DNA from: Zanthoxylum bungeanum
Lineage: Eukaryota > Streptophyta > Magnoliopsida > Sapindales > Rutaceae
DNA length: 64,000 nt
Assembly (NCBI GenBank): GCA_019454045.1
Contig: SKCR01049639.1
Location: 62,001 to 126,000, forward strand
Direction: 5' to 3'
Shown here: positions 44,525-56,889 of the stretch, piece after piece
Position numbering within the stretch: position 1 is the stretch's first letter
Layout: the number at the start of each line of letters is the position of its first letter
Notes under the pieces: generated by a model
The model's input: the letters and a program-made list of their open reading frames with translations, nothing else
What the model was told of the DNA's origin: nothing
Databases searched by the model: none
Position numbers and translations under genes: made by a program

Positions 44525-46341
44525 TATTAATACCATGATTTTGATGATGTCAATAAAGCAAAAAAGACTCAAAGATGATAAGCTCAAAGACATGAAGAAA
44601 TTTGGCAAAGATGAAAAATATTATCGACTCAGCGACTTAATTTCAATGGCAAGTTGATGAGGTCAAAGTTGATGATGACGCCAAAATGAGCTACAAGATG
44701 ATAAAAGGCCAAAAAGATGATGAAAAATATCAAATAGTAAGAGCCAAGTAAAATGAAGATCAAGATGATGATTAAGAGCTAAAACTAATTGTAAGTGAGT
44801 TTATTAAAATTTTTGAAAGCTCTTAGGAATCATATGTTTTGCATCACTTGCATTTAAAATGGCTTTAAATGCTTAAGAAATTATTTGCACTTTATTTGTA
44901 TCAAAATAAATTTCAATGCAGACGTGCATAGGAAAATGATTTTGAAAAATTAGAGGTAATTGAATTAAATTTCAAGTTGTATAGTTAGATAGATATGTGT
45001 CTCTAGTTTGCTACGGTTCAAACAGAACACAATTTCGATATATAGAACTTTTGCTAGATGCATATTACTATAACATGTTCAGATGTGCATTTTTTGCAGA
45101 CCTGTCACATTAGAAAACTTCCAAGAAATTCATCTTAATATTTTTGAGGTTGAATATTTAAAGATGATAAATATATGTGTCTAGTTTATTTAGAAATTTA
45201 CGGATCTTGATTTGGAATTTTCTAGTGTGAGTTATGGCAAAAATACTGAGTGCTGTCAGGATTGACTGGTCATCAGAAACTTACTGAGACAAGCATACCA
45301 GTCTCTGAGACAGGCATATCGGTCTCTGAGACAGGCATACTAGTCACCATACCGGTCATACTTGAATTTTTCATACATTATGGAACCGGGTCAAATAATA
45401 CTGGCGTCCATATCGGTCTCCATACTGGTCACTTTTCAACATTCGAAAACACAACAATCATATTTTTAGAAGCTGTTTCTTGATGTCAGACCAACATACC
45501 GGTACTGTAGACCGGCATACCGGTCTCAGAACAGAAAAGTGGTCATATTCAGTTTTAAGCCTGTAAATTGAAAATTGATTTCATTTTTGCAAAGGGGAAC
45601 GTTTGAGGAAAAATATATTCAAAGCAAAAATCATTTTCATACATATTTTGATTATACAAACAAGCTTCAAACACTTTCAAAGAGAGTTTTTCAAATCTTA
45701 TATATCTTACACTCTCTGCAATTGAAAAAGCTCATACTTCATCTTCATCTTTATATTCATATTAGTGAGCTTTGATACATTTGGGTGAGATACTCACATT
45801 TAAATCTTCTTTGTAATTTTTTATGAGTACCCAAATTGTGGTTATAAACTTTTATTATCAAACACTTGTGTGGAAATCCCTTGTGTGAGTGGATATACTC
45901 TCAATGGTGGATTTGTGTAAAAGGTTAAGAGGAACCTTAGATCAAAGACCTCTATTGTAAAGGTTTGGGAGTGAGCCCAGAAAACTCTCGGTGTAAAGTG
46001 CAAATTCATTTTACATAGTGGAAAGCTTCAAGCGTGGCTTGGAGTAGTGGACGTAGGCAATGAGTTGGCTGGACCACTATAAATTCGGTGTCAATTTATT
46101 TATCTCTATATCATTTACTTATTGCAAGTTTTATATTATATTTTCATATCATATATTAATCTTTTCATTATTGAAATGTTAATTAGGGAAATTGATTTTT
46201 TATATTAATCGGTAAAGCTACTAACTAAGTAACTTAAAATTGATTTTTTTTTTAATTCTGTATTATTTTATCACATGCCCAATTCACCCCATTTTGGGTA
46301 TAGTTGTTGTTTTTTAAGTGTGCTTGTAGGCAATTTCAATT
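44525..46341 (+). repeat. 5' LTR of the second gag-only copia element
   Basis: Starts TATTAATACCATGATTTT, with the usual TG mutated; the 3' copy starts TGTTAGTACCATG. It contains CATACCGGTC-type motifs between 45270 and 45530 and ends GGCAATTTCA. A degenerate primer site, TTGTATCAGAGTG, follows at 46343. Confidence 0.85.
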
Positions 46342-46393
46342 GTATCAGAGTGGGGTATTCTCAATAAAGACTTAACCGTCCGAGAATCGATCA

Positions 46394-47475
46394 TGGCCTT
46401 TACAAGCTACACAACATATTTCGTCGAATGAGCATTCACCGATAGACCTCCATTTTATGACGGAATGGACTTCAAAATTTGAAAAATAAGGATGCTCATA
46501 TTTTTGCACCCCTACGATATTGGTGGATATAAAGAAATCACGGGAGGGCGAAAAACTTCGATAAATTCTAATACACTTAAATTTTTATATAAAGCATTAG
46601 ATAAAAGCATAATTGTTAGATTTTTTTAATTTACAAATGCATATGAATTATTGAAATCCTTAGAATTTCTATATGAGGGAAATAGTCAATTAAATGAATG
46701 TAATATTGATCCTAGCTCATTAATGAAACTTGTAATTTAGCATTCATGGTTATAGAAAATCTTATAGGGAAATCAGAAAAAGAAATTATTGTTGTTTTTG
46801 CAAATAAAATTTCATATTGTGATAAAATGCTTGACATGTTGCAAATAAAATCTTATGAACATGCATCATGTATGGATAAAATTCGTGTCTTGGAAAATGA
46901 TGATATTTGCTTAAAGGTCAATCATGAAAATGATATGTTGATTGATCAAAATGAGCATGCATCTCTTATTGAACAAATTCATGCTTTAGATAATGAAAAC
47001 ATGTATTTAAATGAAGAGCGTGAATATTGTGTAGAGAACATGTAAAATGAAGCATCTAATTCTAAATCATCATGTGCTTGTGAATTTTTGAAAATTGAAA
47101 ATGATGATTTAAATTAAAAATAAATGGTTTGCAATGCATTGTGAACATGTTCACTCAAGGTGAAAAGAACTTTAAAATGATACTTGGTTAATAAAAAAAA
47201 ATATTTGGAAAATGTGGATTATGATATAAGCCTCACATGAAGCAAAAATATTTGAAAATTATTTTGTGAAGGCATCAAATTCATATACACATTCATCATA
47301 TGCACATGCATCTAACGTCATTAAATCAAATATTAAATGCCATGCATGTAATATTAAAGGTCATAAAATTTATGATTGTCAAAAAGAGAAATGTGGATGT
47401 TATTTGGGTTCCTAAAGGAACTAAAATTAACCACCATGGATCCAAGAAAGTTTGGGCACCAAAATGTGTGTAAAT
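46394..47475 (+). pseudogene. gag of the second gag-only copia element, heavily decayed
   Basis: The start is MAFTSYTTYF-like (46394), with stops at Glu or Trp positions. RPPFYDGMDFKI and RMLIFLHPYD mark the UBN2 gag N-terminus, which the first gag-only element lacks. A coiled-coil segment follows (46746-47045: DKMLDMLQIKS, MDKIRVLENDD). Remnants of a zinc-binding segment CHACNIKGHKIYDC (47338-47380) and HGSKKVWAPK (47438-47468) end it. Many A/T-biased changes and frameshifts are present. Confidence 0.7.
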
Positions 47476-47788
47476 AATTTTGTAGGTGAAATTTTGGGAA
47501 AATTAATTAATGAGAAATGTAAAAGATCCCAAAGACTCAACATAAAGTAAGGAAAGAGCTCAATAAAAAAGAATACTAAGTGCAACCTCAAAACGACTAA
47601 GGTGATGAATCTTGCACACTCCTTAAGTGAGTAGAGGTATGCAAACTATTGCAATATACGATTGAATAAAAATTTTAAATCTTTTATGAATGATTCAATT
47701 GCTTAATTTATATGATCTCATTATGTGTTCATGTGTTTTTAAATAATGATGAGGGAGATTGTTGAGTGATATTTCTCTTTAAATTCAT
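47476..47788 (+). other. Non-coding tail of the gag-only element before the solo LTR
   Basis: Contains CTCAACATAAAGTAA and CCTCAAAACGAC, shared with the first gag-only element (35880-35940). No frame is present. Confidence 0.6.
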
Positions 47789-49204
47789 TGTTAATAGACA
47801 CACTTATAAAGTGGTTCTTTACTCCCAATTATAAGAGTGTCAAAGTAATAAAAATAACCCGGTAAGTCGGGGGGTCGATCCACATAGTATAGATTTAGTA
47901 AAATTAAATAACAAATCGAGTAAAAAAAGGCTTGATTGAAGTGATGGACAATTTTTAAATTGAGATATAATAATAAATTAGAATATTGGGGTAAGGAGAT
48001 CCACTCTTAATATTTTAAATATTGAGAAATCTTATTTTTTATAATATATAAATTTTCATTATTACCCAGATAATTTACTTCATGAATTAATTATGTCAAA
48101 ACATATAAAACCAGCCATAAAGTCGGTGATAACATTTGTCTATAATAAATCCAGTTAAGTACTCAATTATGCCAAATATATAAAACTAGTCATAAAGACG
48201 GTGACAAAACTTGTCAATAATTAGTCTAGATTTAAATTACTCTCTAATATAATATGAGGTAAAGTATTAACTGTGCCAACCAAGATTTGATTGTCTACAG
48301 CAAATCAAGACACCCTCAAATATAAGAGAAAATTAAATATTAGTTTTCTGATTACAATTCATATATTATAATACAAGTAAGATTAATTTATATTCTTTAT
48401 ATTTCGAGTTTCACTCCTTACCCAGCAGAATGGAATTAGCTACTCATGATTTGAATAAAAACTTATATAATTTTATTACTAAAAGAAAAAAGATTACAAG
48501 AAAAATAAAACACACAAGACACTTCTTCCAAATTTTTCATGAGAGAAAATGAAAAAAGCATGAAAAAATGATAAGTGAGCACCTATTTATTGTAGAAGTG
48601 CTCATCCCGCAATTATTAAATACAACTTTCCAAATCAAATACAAACAATAAACTTTTACTAATTTATTTATTTATTTATTATTATTTTTTTACTTTTCTG
48701 ATTTTTTTTGATCATGTGACATTTCAACTTTTATTTTTTATTTTTTATTTTATTTTCTAATAAATTAAAATTACATGCAATACACGTGGATTCTTCACCA
48801 ATTTCGACCTTGAAAACCTCAAAAGAAAATCTTGCAAAGAGCAAAGTTGTAAATATTTGAGTATTCTTTCATCTAGAACTGGAATTGCCTCAATCCGATA
48901 TCGGAGTAAACAATTATGGCAAAAATATAAAAATTGCGCAAAGTTGGAATTTCCGAAATTGTACACTATTAGAACACCATTTAAGTTTCTGGCCTCCAAA
49001 ATCCAAATGTCACGTCTATTTTTCTAGTTATGCATCCAAAGTATTATTTCACTTACATAAGAAATAAAAATCACAAGAAAAATATATACAATATAAATTT
49101 AATTATTATTTCAAAAATGTGCTAAATTAAGGGGATTAACGAAATTACAAGTGTAAAATGATTAATTTTCCTTTTAATAACTATACATTTTTTAGTGTTC
49201 ATCA
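47789..49204 (-). mobile_element. Athila-like solo LTR (1416 bp), minus orientation
   Basis: On the minus strand it starts TGATGAACACTAAAAAATG (49204) and ends TGTGTCTATTAACA (47789). TTCAT precedes it and TTGAT follows it, a 5-bp duplication with one mismatch. It carries the CAGCCATAAAG(T/A)CGGTGA blocks (48112-48210) related to those in the other two Athila-type LTRs, and GGTCGATCC near its end. No internal region is present. Confidence 0.78.
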
Positions 49205-49869
49205 TTGATTATCAAAATGAGAGGAATAATCTTATGTTTTTGAAAAACTTATATTTTTAAAATGTCTTACTCTTTTTCAATAAGCTTTTGGTTTTTATAA
49301 GTTTGAATCATGTTCTAAATGATGAAATCCTATTTATTTGATTCAAATGTGATCAACTCTAAGAGCTTATAATAAAATGTATAAATTATTTTACTTTTAT
49401 AATGCTTTGTTATGTTTAGTTCATATGGTTAAAATGTGGTATTTTCTTTGGACTATAGAAGTTGTATGAATCATTTACATTATTTCATACAATTGCTATG
49501 CTTGAATATGTTTTTAGCAATTAATGTGTTAAAATGATAAAATTATATTATTGTTAAATGCTATGAAAATTGTACTCTTATTCCATGGCTCAATTTATAT
49601 CCTTTATTCTAAAAAGTGGGAGGTATCGTTGCTCTTCTCTTTTATTTTGCTAATGGCAAAAGGGATACTTATCTAAGGGAGTGCAATCACGTTTTATTGA
49701 TTATCTCTTGCTTCTCACATCTTGTTGTTTGTGCTATATATGTTTTCCTTTATATGTTTAGCTAAGGGGAATAATTATTAAAAGGGGAGAAAGCTCTTAT
49801 ATTTGTGTTAACCTTGTTTCCAAGTGTTTTTATTAGATAGCACAACTTGAGAGTGAGCTTTATGGATAT
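49205..49869 (+). other. Non-coding internal tail of the second gag-only element
   Basis: AT-rich, no frame. Includes TTTTGCTAATGGCAAAAGGG (49645-49665), the block seen in the first gag-only element. Ends GATAT, the target of the nested element, and resumes at 56412. Confidence 0.6.
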
Positions 49870-50503
49870 TGTACGTGCCAAATTTGGGCCAAGGACAAAA
49901 CCGTCTTTCACTTCGAACACAATACCAAGTGAGGTCCAAAGCAATAACCCAGCCCATTAAACTCTAAACCCTTTACAAAAATAAAAGGACAAACCATTTG
50001 ACCGATTCTCTCTTTTCCCCAACAAAGAATATATCGCCCACATGCAAAATATTCTCCCTGCCGAAAGCATAGACAATAAGCATGTTATGGGGACCCATTT
50101 CCCATGTGCAGATCAGAGAATTCACCTTTCTCCTCCTATAAAATGAAGCATAATTCATGAAGTAAAGGGGGGGAGCTTCTCAACTCTAATTCAGGCTTCA
50201 CTTATTTCTTACAAGCCTATGCTCTTTGACACTAGCTCTCTGAGAGCTCTCCATCCCCCCCTTATACACTTACCACCGCCCTCACGGCCACCCAAAGAGG
50301 TCAAGGTAACATCAAACCTACCTTTCACATTTACATATTCACTGCTCATTTCATGCTACTAACTTGGGCGTCGGAGTGCCCCGGCACCCACCACACCGGT
50401 GGGTAGTCTTCTCCCGCTCACTCTACCTTTGTCTTGCAGGATCGCTGATGCCCCCTATCTACAAATTATGATTGTGGACCTCGGCCGAAATCCAGCGTCC
50501 ACA
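49870..50503 (+). repeat. 5' LTR of the coding-free Tat derivative
   Basis: Starts TGTACGTGCCAAATTTGGG and ends CAGCGTCCACA. TATA-like CCTATAAAATGAAG near 50137. Nearly identical to 55772-56406. Confidence 0.95.
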
Positions 50504-50523
50504 ATTTGGCGCCCACCGTGGGG
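50504..50523 (+). other. Primer binding site of the coding-free Tat derivative
   Basis: ATTTGGCGCCCACCGTGGGG immediately after the LTR, unmutated relative to the Tat/Ogre-type site. Confidence 0.85.
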
Positions 50524-50585
50524 CCTTAGCGATTCATAGCAAGCAAAGACCCCTCAGTCTACAATCCTTACAAACACAAGTACTC

Positions 50586-50606
50586 ATGGCTTCGAGGAAC
50601 AAATAG
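50586..50606 (+). pseudogene. Stub of the Tat gag start codon region
   Basis: ATGGCTTCGAGGAACAAATA then G reads M-A-S-R-N-K-stop. It aligns with the gag start at 20705 (MAYSNE) at the same distance from the primer site. Beyond it gag is gone. Confidence 0.5.
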
Positions 50607-52290
50607 AAACCAAACTTCATGCACTCGACAAGAGACCAAAAACCACAGCACCTGAAAGAAGGAACTTGAGCCAGTGACTACCAAAGCTTTAATCCAACCC
50701 CCATATGTATTTTACATACTACCCGGAGTGAAGAATCCATATACATACTATTTGAATGAAATCCAATCCAGTCGACGTAATAAGCATTTGTAGTTGAAGT
50801 GCAGTTTCAACTAGTCGTGTGGTAGAAGAGATTTATTCAGCCACAATTATTATTTGGAAGTTGAATGAGAGCATAATTATGGAGCTGTGACACTTGGAGT
50901 CATGTTACCCACGCAAAAACAAAAAGCCAGCAAACAAGCAGCTGGCATGGAAAACCACACGCCACTGATCACTCTTAACCACACACGGCCACACTACAAA
51001 AAAAAACCCATAGCCTCTCATGCAAAAATATTGTCCCACATCAAACAAAAAAAAAACATTTAAGCCCACGAATGACCCATGCATGGATGTTCAAAATAGA
51101 ACATGTGTGCCACCCAAGCGGCATCCCAAAAGCATAATAATCACATGAAGACAATAAGCCCAAACGTTAGGAGTTATGCTGAACCCATCAAGCTTCACGT
51201 GGCTATTAAAGAAAATTCATCCGACAAAAGAACTCACAGGCGACAAAGTTGAGATAAAGTGAGGCCAACTACCCCAAGCTACAACCACAAAAAGGGATTT
51301 TCGGCTCGATTTTTCAGAAGCTCACGAAGCCAGAGAAAAGGAATTAAAAGCGAAGGTCCACGTGAAATGAAGAAAAAAAGGAAAGCAAGGTGGGCCCGAA
51401 TTTGCTTTGTTGTTTGTCTAAAGAAGAAGAAATGGGCGTGAGAAGTGAGAGAATATATATAAAAAAAAAAAAAAAAAAACAAAGAAGATTTTGAAGAAAA
51501 GAAGAAAAAGAGGAAAGCAGGTGGGCCCGAATTTGCTTTATTGTTTTTCTAAAGAAGAAGAAATGGGCGTGATGAGTGAAAGAAAAAAAAAAGACTTTGA
51601 ATAAAAGAAGAAAAAGAGGAAAGTAACGTGGGCCCAACACTTAAAATATGTTTTGGTTTTTATGCATATGATAAAGGAAGAAAAAGTGGCGTGAGTGAAA
51701 GAAAGACAAAAATCAAAGACACAAAGGTGGCGCAAAAAAAAAATAAAAATAAAAATAAAAAATGGCGTGACCATGAGAGAGGAAGACTCTCTGTTGACCA
51801 GTCAATTACGTGGGGCCCAATAGTGGATTAAAGGTTTCAATATGTTTGTTACAAAAGCCATACGACATTGGAAAACAGCAGCTCTCTATACGCATAATTG
51901 AAGAATAAAAATTTAAGAATCAACAATCAACTTCAGACTACATAGAAAACTCACATCTCCTCTACACTACTTGGAGTGAATATCAACTCATCTAGACTAA
52001 GTCAAAGGTTAGTCATCATCTCCATGCTACGTTGATTTAATATTGCCAACTCTATATTACATAGGGAATTTTTTTTTTTATCATGAATAGTAGAATGAAG
52101 AACTCCCTAAGACCTTCTTTTGGTCCATTCGACCAACCTATATCAAGTTAGGTAGTATGAAAATTCTTTTGGACCTTCAACAAGTCTAGTAGTGGTGATT
52201 CTTATAGACATGCATTAGTTTCATTCGACCGTGTCTCATGGACCTTTGTCTGTTCCATTCGACCATGGTGTCATAAACTTTCATCAAGTC
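50607..52290 (+). other. Unique non-coding interior with an AG-rich ~130-bp duplication
   Basis: No gene. GAAGAAGAAATGGGCGTGA recurs at about 51422 and 51552, with a degenerate third copy near 51676, giving a unit of 124-130 bases rich in A and G with GTGGGCCC. Open frames across it are low-complexity. Sequence after 51840 leads into the first array. Confidence 0.6.
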
Positions 52291-52297
52291 AATTTGT

Positions 52298-53835
52298 CCC
52301 AATCGACATCTACATATGTAGCTTGGGACTTGTTGTAGATCTTATGCTTGTATAGCTTGATGTTTGATGTCTTTCCCAATCGACATCTACATAAGTGTAG
52401 CTTGGGATTTATTGTGGATTTCATGCATGTATAGCTTGATGTTTGATGTCTTTCCCAATCGACATTTACATAAGTGTAGCTTGGGATTTATTGTGGATTT
52501 CATGCTTGTATAGCTTGATGTTTGATGTCTTTCCCAATCGACATCTACATAAGTGTAGCTTGGGATTTATTGAGGATTTCATGCGTGTATAGCTTGATAA
52601 TTGGTGTCTGTCCCAATCGACATCTACATGTGTAGCTTGGGACTTGTTGTGGATTTCATGCATGTATAACTTGATGTTTGATGTCTTTCCCAATCGACAT
52701 CTACATAAGTGTAGCTTGGGATTTATTGTGGATTTCATGCATGTATAGATTGATGTTTGATGTCTTTCCCAATCGACATCTACATAAGTGTAGCTTGGGA
52801 TTTATTGAGGATTTCATGCGTGTATAGCTTGATAATTGGTGTCTGTCCTAATCGACATCTACATGTGTAGCTTGGGACTTGTTGTGGATTTCATGCATGT
52901 ATAGTTTGATGTTTGATGTCTTTCCCAATCGACATTTACATAAGTGTAGCTTGGGATTTATTGTGGATTTCATGCTTGTATAGCTTGATGTTTGATGTCT
53001 TCCCAATCGACATCTACATAAGTGTAGCTTGGGATTTATTGGGGATTTCATGCGTGTATAGCTTGATAATTGGGTCTGTCCCAATCGACATCTACATGTG
53101 TAGCTTGGGACTTGTTGTGGATTTCATGCATGTATAACTTGATGTTTGATGTCTTTCCCAATCGACATCTACATAAGTGTAGCTTGGGATTTATTGTGGA
53201 TTTCATGCATGTATAGATTGATGTTTGATGTCTTTCCAATCGACTTTACATAAGTGTAGCTTGGGATTTATTGTGGATTTCATGCTTGTATAGCTTGATG
53301 TTTGATGTCTTTCCCAATCGACATCTACATAAGTGTAGCTTGGGATTTATTGAGGATTTCATGCGTGTATAGCTTGATAATTGGTGTCTGTCCCAATCGA
53401 CATCTACATGTGTAGCTTGGGACTTGTTGTGGATTTCATGCATGTATAACTTGATGTTTGATGTCTTTCCCAATCGACATCTACATAAGTGTAGCTTGGG
53501 ATTTATTGTGGATTTAATGCATGTATAGATTGATGTTTGATGTCTTCCCAATCGACATCTACATAAGTGTAGCTTGGGATTTATTGAGGATTTCATGCGT
53601 GTATAGCTTGATAATTGGTGTCTGTCCCAATCGACATCTACATGTGTAGCTTGGGACTTGTTGTGGATTTCATGCATGTATAGCTTAATGTTTGATGTCT
53701 TTCCCAATCGACATTTACATAAGTGTAGCTTGGGATTTATTGTGGATTTCATGCTTGTATAGCTTGATGTTTGATGTCTTTCCCAATCGACATCTACATA
53801 AGTGTAGCTTGGGATTTATTGAGGATCTTATGTGT
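52298..53835 (+). repeat. Tandem array, 77-79-bp unit, about 20 copies in 3-mer and 4-mer higher-order repeats
   Basis: CCCAATCGAC recurs at 52298, 52375, 52454, 52533, 52612, 52689, 52768 and on to about 53830. A variant unit with CTACATGTGTAG and TTGGTGTCTGTCC returns at about 52612, 52845, 53078, 53391 and 53624. The higher-order period is therefore 233 bases (three units), with one step of 313 (four units). Each unit can fold: TCCCAA and TTGGGA flank CTACA/TGTAG. The minus-strand frames through it exist only because 78 is a multiple of three. Confidence 0.93.
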
Positions 53836-54260
53836 GTATGACTTGATGCTTGAAATGTGTCTTATTTGAAATCTACACATGTAGCTCGGGGCTTAAAGAA
53901 AAACCCAGTCGACACAACAACTCATTGACTTGAGACTAATTAAGAATTACTTAGTTAACATCTCAACGTGTAGCTTGGGGCGTAACATTGATCTCAATCG
54001 ACACTACACATTTGTAGTTTAAGACTTATTGATGATCCCAGCCGACATCATCTAGTCTGTAGTTTGGGGATTGTTATAGTTAGTACACTTGCATATCTTG
54101 AGACATGATATGAATCTCAGCCGACATCATCTAGTATATAGCTTGGGAATTGTCATAGATACCACATATAGTTTTGACTTGAAACTTGATGTTCATCCCA
54201 GTCTACATCTACACGCCTATATCTTGGAACTTGTTGATGAACTCATTCGACAATATACCC
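53836..54260 (+). other. Degenerate transition between the two arrays
   Basis: Diverged copies of the first unit (GTAGCTCGGGGCTTA, GTAGCTTGGGGCGTA, GTAGTTTGGGGATTG) decay in steps before the second array begins. No gene. Confidence 0.6.
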
Positions 54261-54261
54261 A

Positions 54262-55635
54262 TTATCTTGACCTTCATCTGGTTCAGTCGACTGAGAACAT
54301 TCCCCATTGGCTCATGTAGAGTCAAGTTGAAGACCTGGCCTTCATCTGGTCCAGAAGACATTGTAGACTCCCTTGGTCCTTTGACCCGTAGTATGGGGAT
54401 TATCCTGACCTTCATCTGGTTCAGTCGACTGGGAACATCCCCCTATGGCTCATGTAGAGTCAAATGGAAGACCTGAACCTTCATCTGGTTCAGTCAACTG
54501 GGAACATCCCCTATGGCTCATGTAGAGTCAACATACGACCTTCATCTGGTCTAGAAAAATTTGAAAACTCCCCTGGTCTTTGACCAGTAGTATGGAGATT
54601 GTCCTGGCCTTCATCTGGTTCAGTCGACTGGGAACATCCCCTATGGCTCATGTAGAGTCAAATGGAAGACCTAAACCTTCATCTGGTTCAGTCAACTGAG
54701 AACATCCCCTATGGCTCATGTAGAGTCAACATACGACCTTCATCTGGTCTAGAAAAATTTGAAAACTCCCCTGGTCTTTGACCAGTAGTATGGAGATTGT
54801 CCTGGCCTTCATCTGGTTCAGTCGACTGGGAACATCCCCTATGGCTCATGTAGAGTCAAATGGAAGACCTAAACCTTCATCTGGTTCAGTCAACTGAGAA
54901 CATCCCCTATGGCTCATGTAGAGTCAACATACGACCTTCATCTGGTCTAGAAAAATTTGAAAACTCCCCTGGTCTTTGACCAGTAGTATGGAGATTGTCC
55001 TGGCCTTCATCTGGTTCAGTCGACTGGGAACATTCCCCATGGCTCATGTAGAGTCAAATGGAAGACCTGAACCTTCATCTGGTTCAGTCAACTGGGAACA
55101 TCCCTTATGGCTCATGTAGAGTCAAATGGAAGACCTGAACCTTCATCTGGTTCAGTCAACTGGGAACATCCCCTATGGCTCATGTAGAGTCAACATACGA
55201 CCTTCATCTAGTCTAGAAAAATTTGAAAAACTCTCATGGTCTTTGACCAATAGTATGGAGATTGTCCTGACCTTCATCTGGTTCAGTCGACTGGGAACAT
55301 TCCCCATGGCTCATGTAGAGTCAAATGGAAGACCTGAACCTTCATCTGGTTCAGTCAACTGGGAACATCCCCTATGGCTCATGTAGAGTCAAATGGAAGA
55401 CCTAAACCTTCATCTGGTTCAGTCAACTGAGAACATCCCCTATGGCTCATGTAGAGTCAACATATGACCTTCATCTGGTCTAGAAAAATTTGAAGACTCC
55501 CCTGGTCCTTGACCAGTAGTATGGAGATTGTCCTGACCTTCATCTGGTTCAGTCGACTGGGAACATTCCCCATTGGCTCATGTAGAGTCAAGTCGTAGAT
55601 CTGGCCTTCATCTGGTCCAGAAGACATTTTAGAGT
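54262..55635 (+). repeat. Tandem array, 198-bp unit built from ~67-bp subunits
   Basis: TATGGAGATT or its variant recurs at 54392, 54591, 54789, 54987, 55254 and 55520. Steps are 198-199 bases, then 266-267. Each 198-bp unit holds three subunits with CCTTCATCTGGTTCAGTC and GGCTCATGTAGAGTCAA; the longer steps carry a fourth. The three units 54591-55184 are almost identical. The sequence is related to the 139-bp unit at 33230-34020. Confidence 0.92.
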
Positions 55636-55771
55636 TAAGTTGAAGTTTTAAACTTCAGCTACTTCAAAAGACATAGAAGACATCTAGTATCAGGATCAAA
55701 TCTCCGATGATACACTCGACATATTACTCTTCAAGTCAAATGCTCTTTGACTTAAAGAGTAGGGAACAAAC
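55636..55771 (+). other. 3' non-coding end with polypurine tract
   Basis: Unique sequence ending TTAAAGAGTAGGGAACAAAC directly before the 3' LTR, the plus-strand priming tract. It matches the end of the 15-kb Tat element. Confidence 0.7.
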
Positions 55772-56406
55772 TGTACGTGCCAAATTTGGGCCAAGGACAA
55801 AACCGTCTTTCACTTCGAACACAATACCAAGTGAGGTCCAAAGCAATAACCCAGCCCATTAAACTCTAAACCCTTTACAAAAATAAAAGGACAAACCATT
55901 TGACCGATTCTCTCTTTTCCCCAACAAAGAATATATCGCCCACATGCAAAATATTCTCCCTGCCGAAAGCATAGACAATAAGCATGTTATGGGGACCCAT
56001 TTCCCATGTGCAGATCAGAGAATTCACCTTTTCTCCTCCTATAAAATGAAGCATAATTCATGAAGTAAAGGGGGGGAGCTTCTCAACTCTAATTCAGGCT
56101 TCACTTATTTCTTACAAGCCTATGCTCTTTGACACTAGCTCTCTGAGAGCTCTCCATCCCCCCCTTATACACTTACCACCGCCCTCACGGCCACCCAAAG
56201 AGGTCAAGGTAACATCAAACCTACCTTTCACATTTACATATTCACTGCTCATTTCATGCTACTGACTTGGGCGTCGGAGTGCCCCGGCACCCACCACACC
56301 GGTGGGTAGTCTTCTCCCGCTCACTCTACCTTTGTCTTGCAGGATCGCTGATGCCCCCTATCTACAAATTCTGATTGTGGACCTCGGCCGAAATCCAGCG
56401 TCCACA
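55772..56406 (+). repeat. 3' LTR of the coding-free Tat derivative
   Basis: Nearly identical to 49870-50503. Visible differences are an extra T near 56030, A/G near 56264 and A/C near 56368. Followed by GATAT. Confidence 0.95.
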
Positions 56407-56411
56407 GATAT

Positions 56412-56889
56412 ACAAGTCATCATCATGACAAATTGGTTGGAATCCCTAGCCCTTACGATGTTTTATTACTTCTACTCCATTTGATTGAAATGTTATATTA
56501 TTTTCTTTGGACAATTTATGTTTTGAAAATTTGCTTTATCTCATGCAATTGGTATGCTTAAATGAGAAAATTTTTCTTTGCAATTGTTATGCTTAAATGA
56601 ATATGCCACTTACATGAGATAATAAGCAAATTGAGTTTATCATGAATCCATGTTCTTTTATTTTGCTAAAACTTTTTATGAATCATGTTTATATGGTACC
56701 CTTTGTTTTAAGAAGGGGGAGCTTCCACTTGCCTTCTCACCTTTTTGCTAATGTCAAATGGGAGAGAAAGTAAAGGAATGCACCTTAAGTTAATCTTTCT
56801 TTTTGAGTGTATTTTGTCTAAATCTTAGGATTAAAGAAAGATACACATGTTGAGGTACATGAAGTTGCCATCGTCAAAAAGGGAGAGAT
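56412..56889 (+). other. Non-coding internal tail of the second gag-only element, end part
   Basis: Continues 49869. AT-rich with a TTTTTGCTAATGTCAAATGG block and the purine tract AAAAAGGGAGAGA before the LTR. No frame. Confidence 0.6.

Larger units (their letters stand above)
49870..56406 (+). mobile_element. Coding-free Tat-type derivative (LARD-like, 6.5 kb), recent
   Basis: LTRs of 634 and 635 bp differ at about three positions and are flanked by GATAT at 49865-49869 and 56407-56411. A perfect Tat-type primer site, a stub of the gag start, AG-rich and unique DNA and two large tandem arrays fill the 5.3-kb interior. No protease, RT or integrase is present. LTR starts (TGTACG(T/G)GCCAAATTTGGG), primer site and array sequence tie it to the 15-kb Tat element. 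Near-identical LTRs show recent insertion, so enzymes must have come in trans. Confidence 0.92.

Noticed and set aside
51279..51774. Phe-rich minus-strand ORFs
   Set aside because: Simple reading of A/G-rich low-complexity DNA on the other strand.
53246..53752. 168-codon minus-strand ORF with repeated INPKLHLC
   Set aside because: It is the 78-bp tandem unit (26 codons) read through; the same holds for the ORFs at 52466-52738, 52848-53084 and 53048-53239.
52298..55635. CRISPR-like or stand-alone satellite array
   Set aside because: Units are directly adjacent without spacers, and both arrays lie between LTRs of one retrotransposon in plant DNA.
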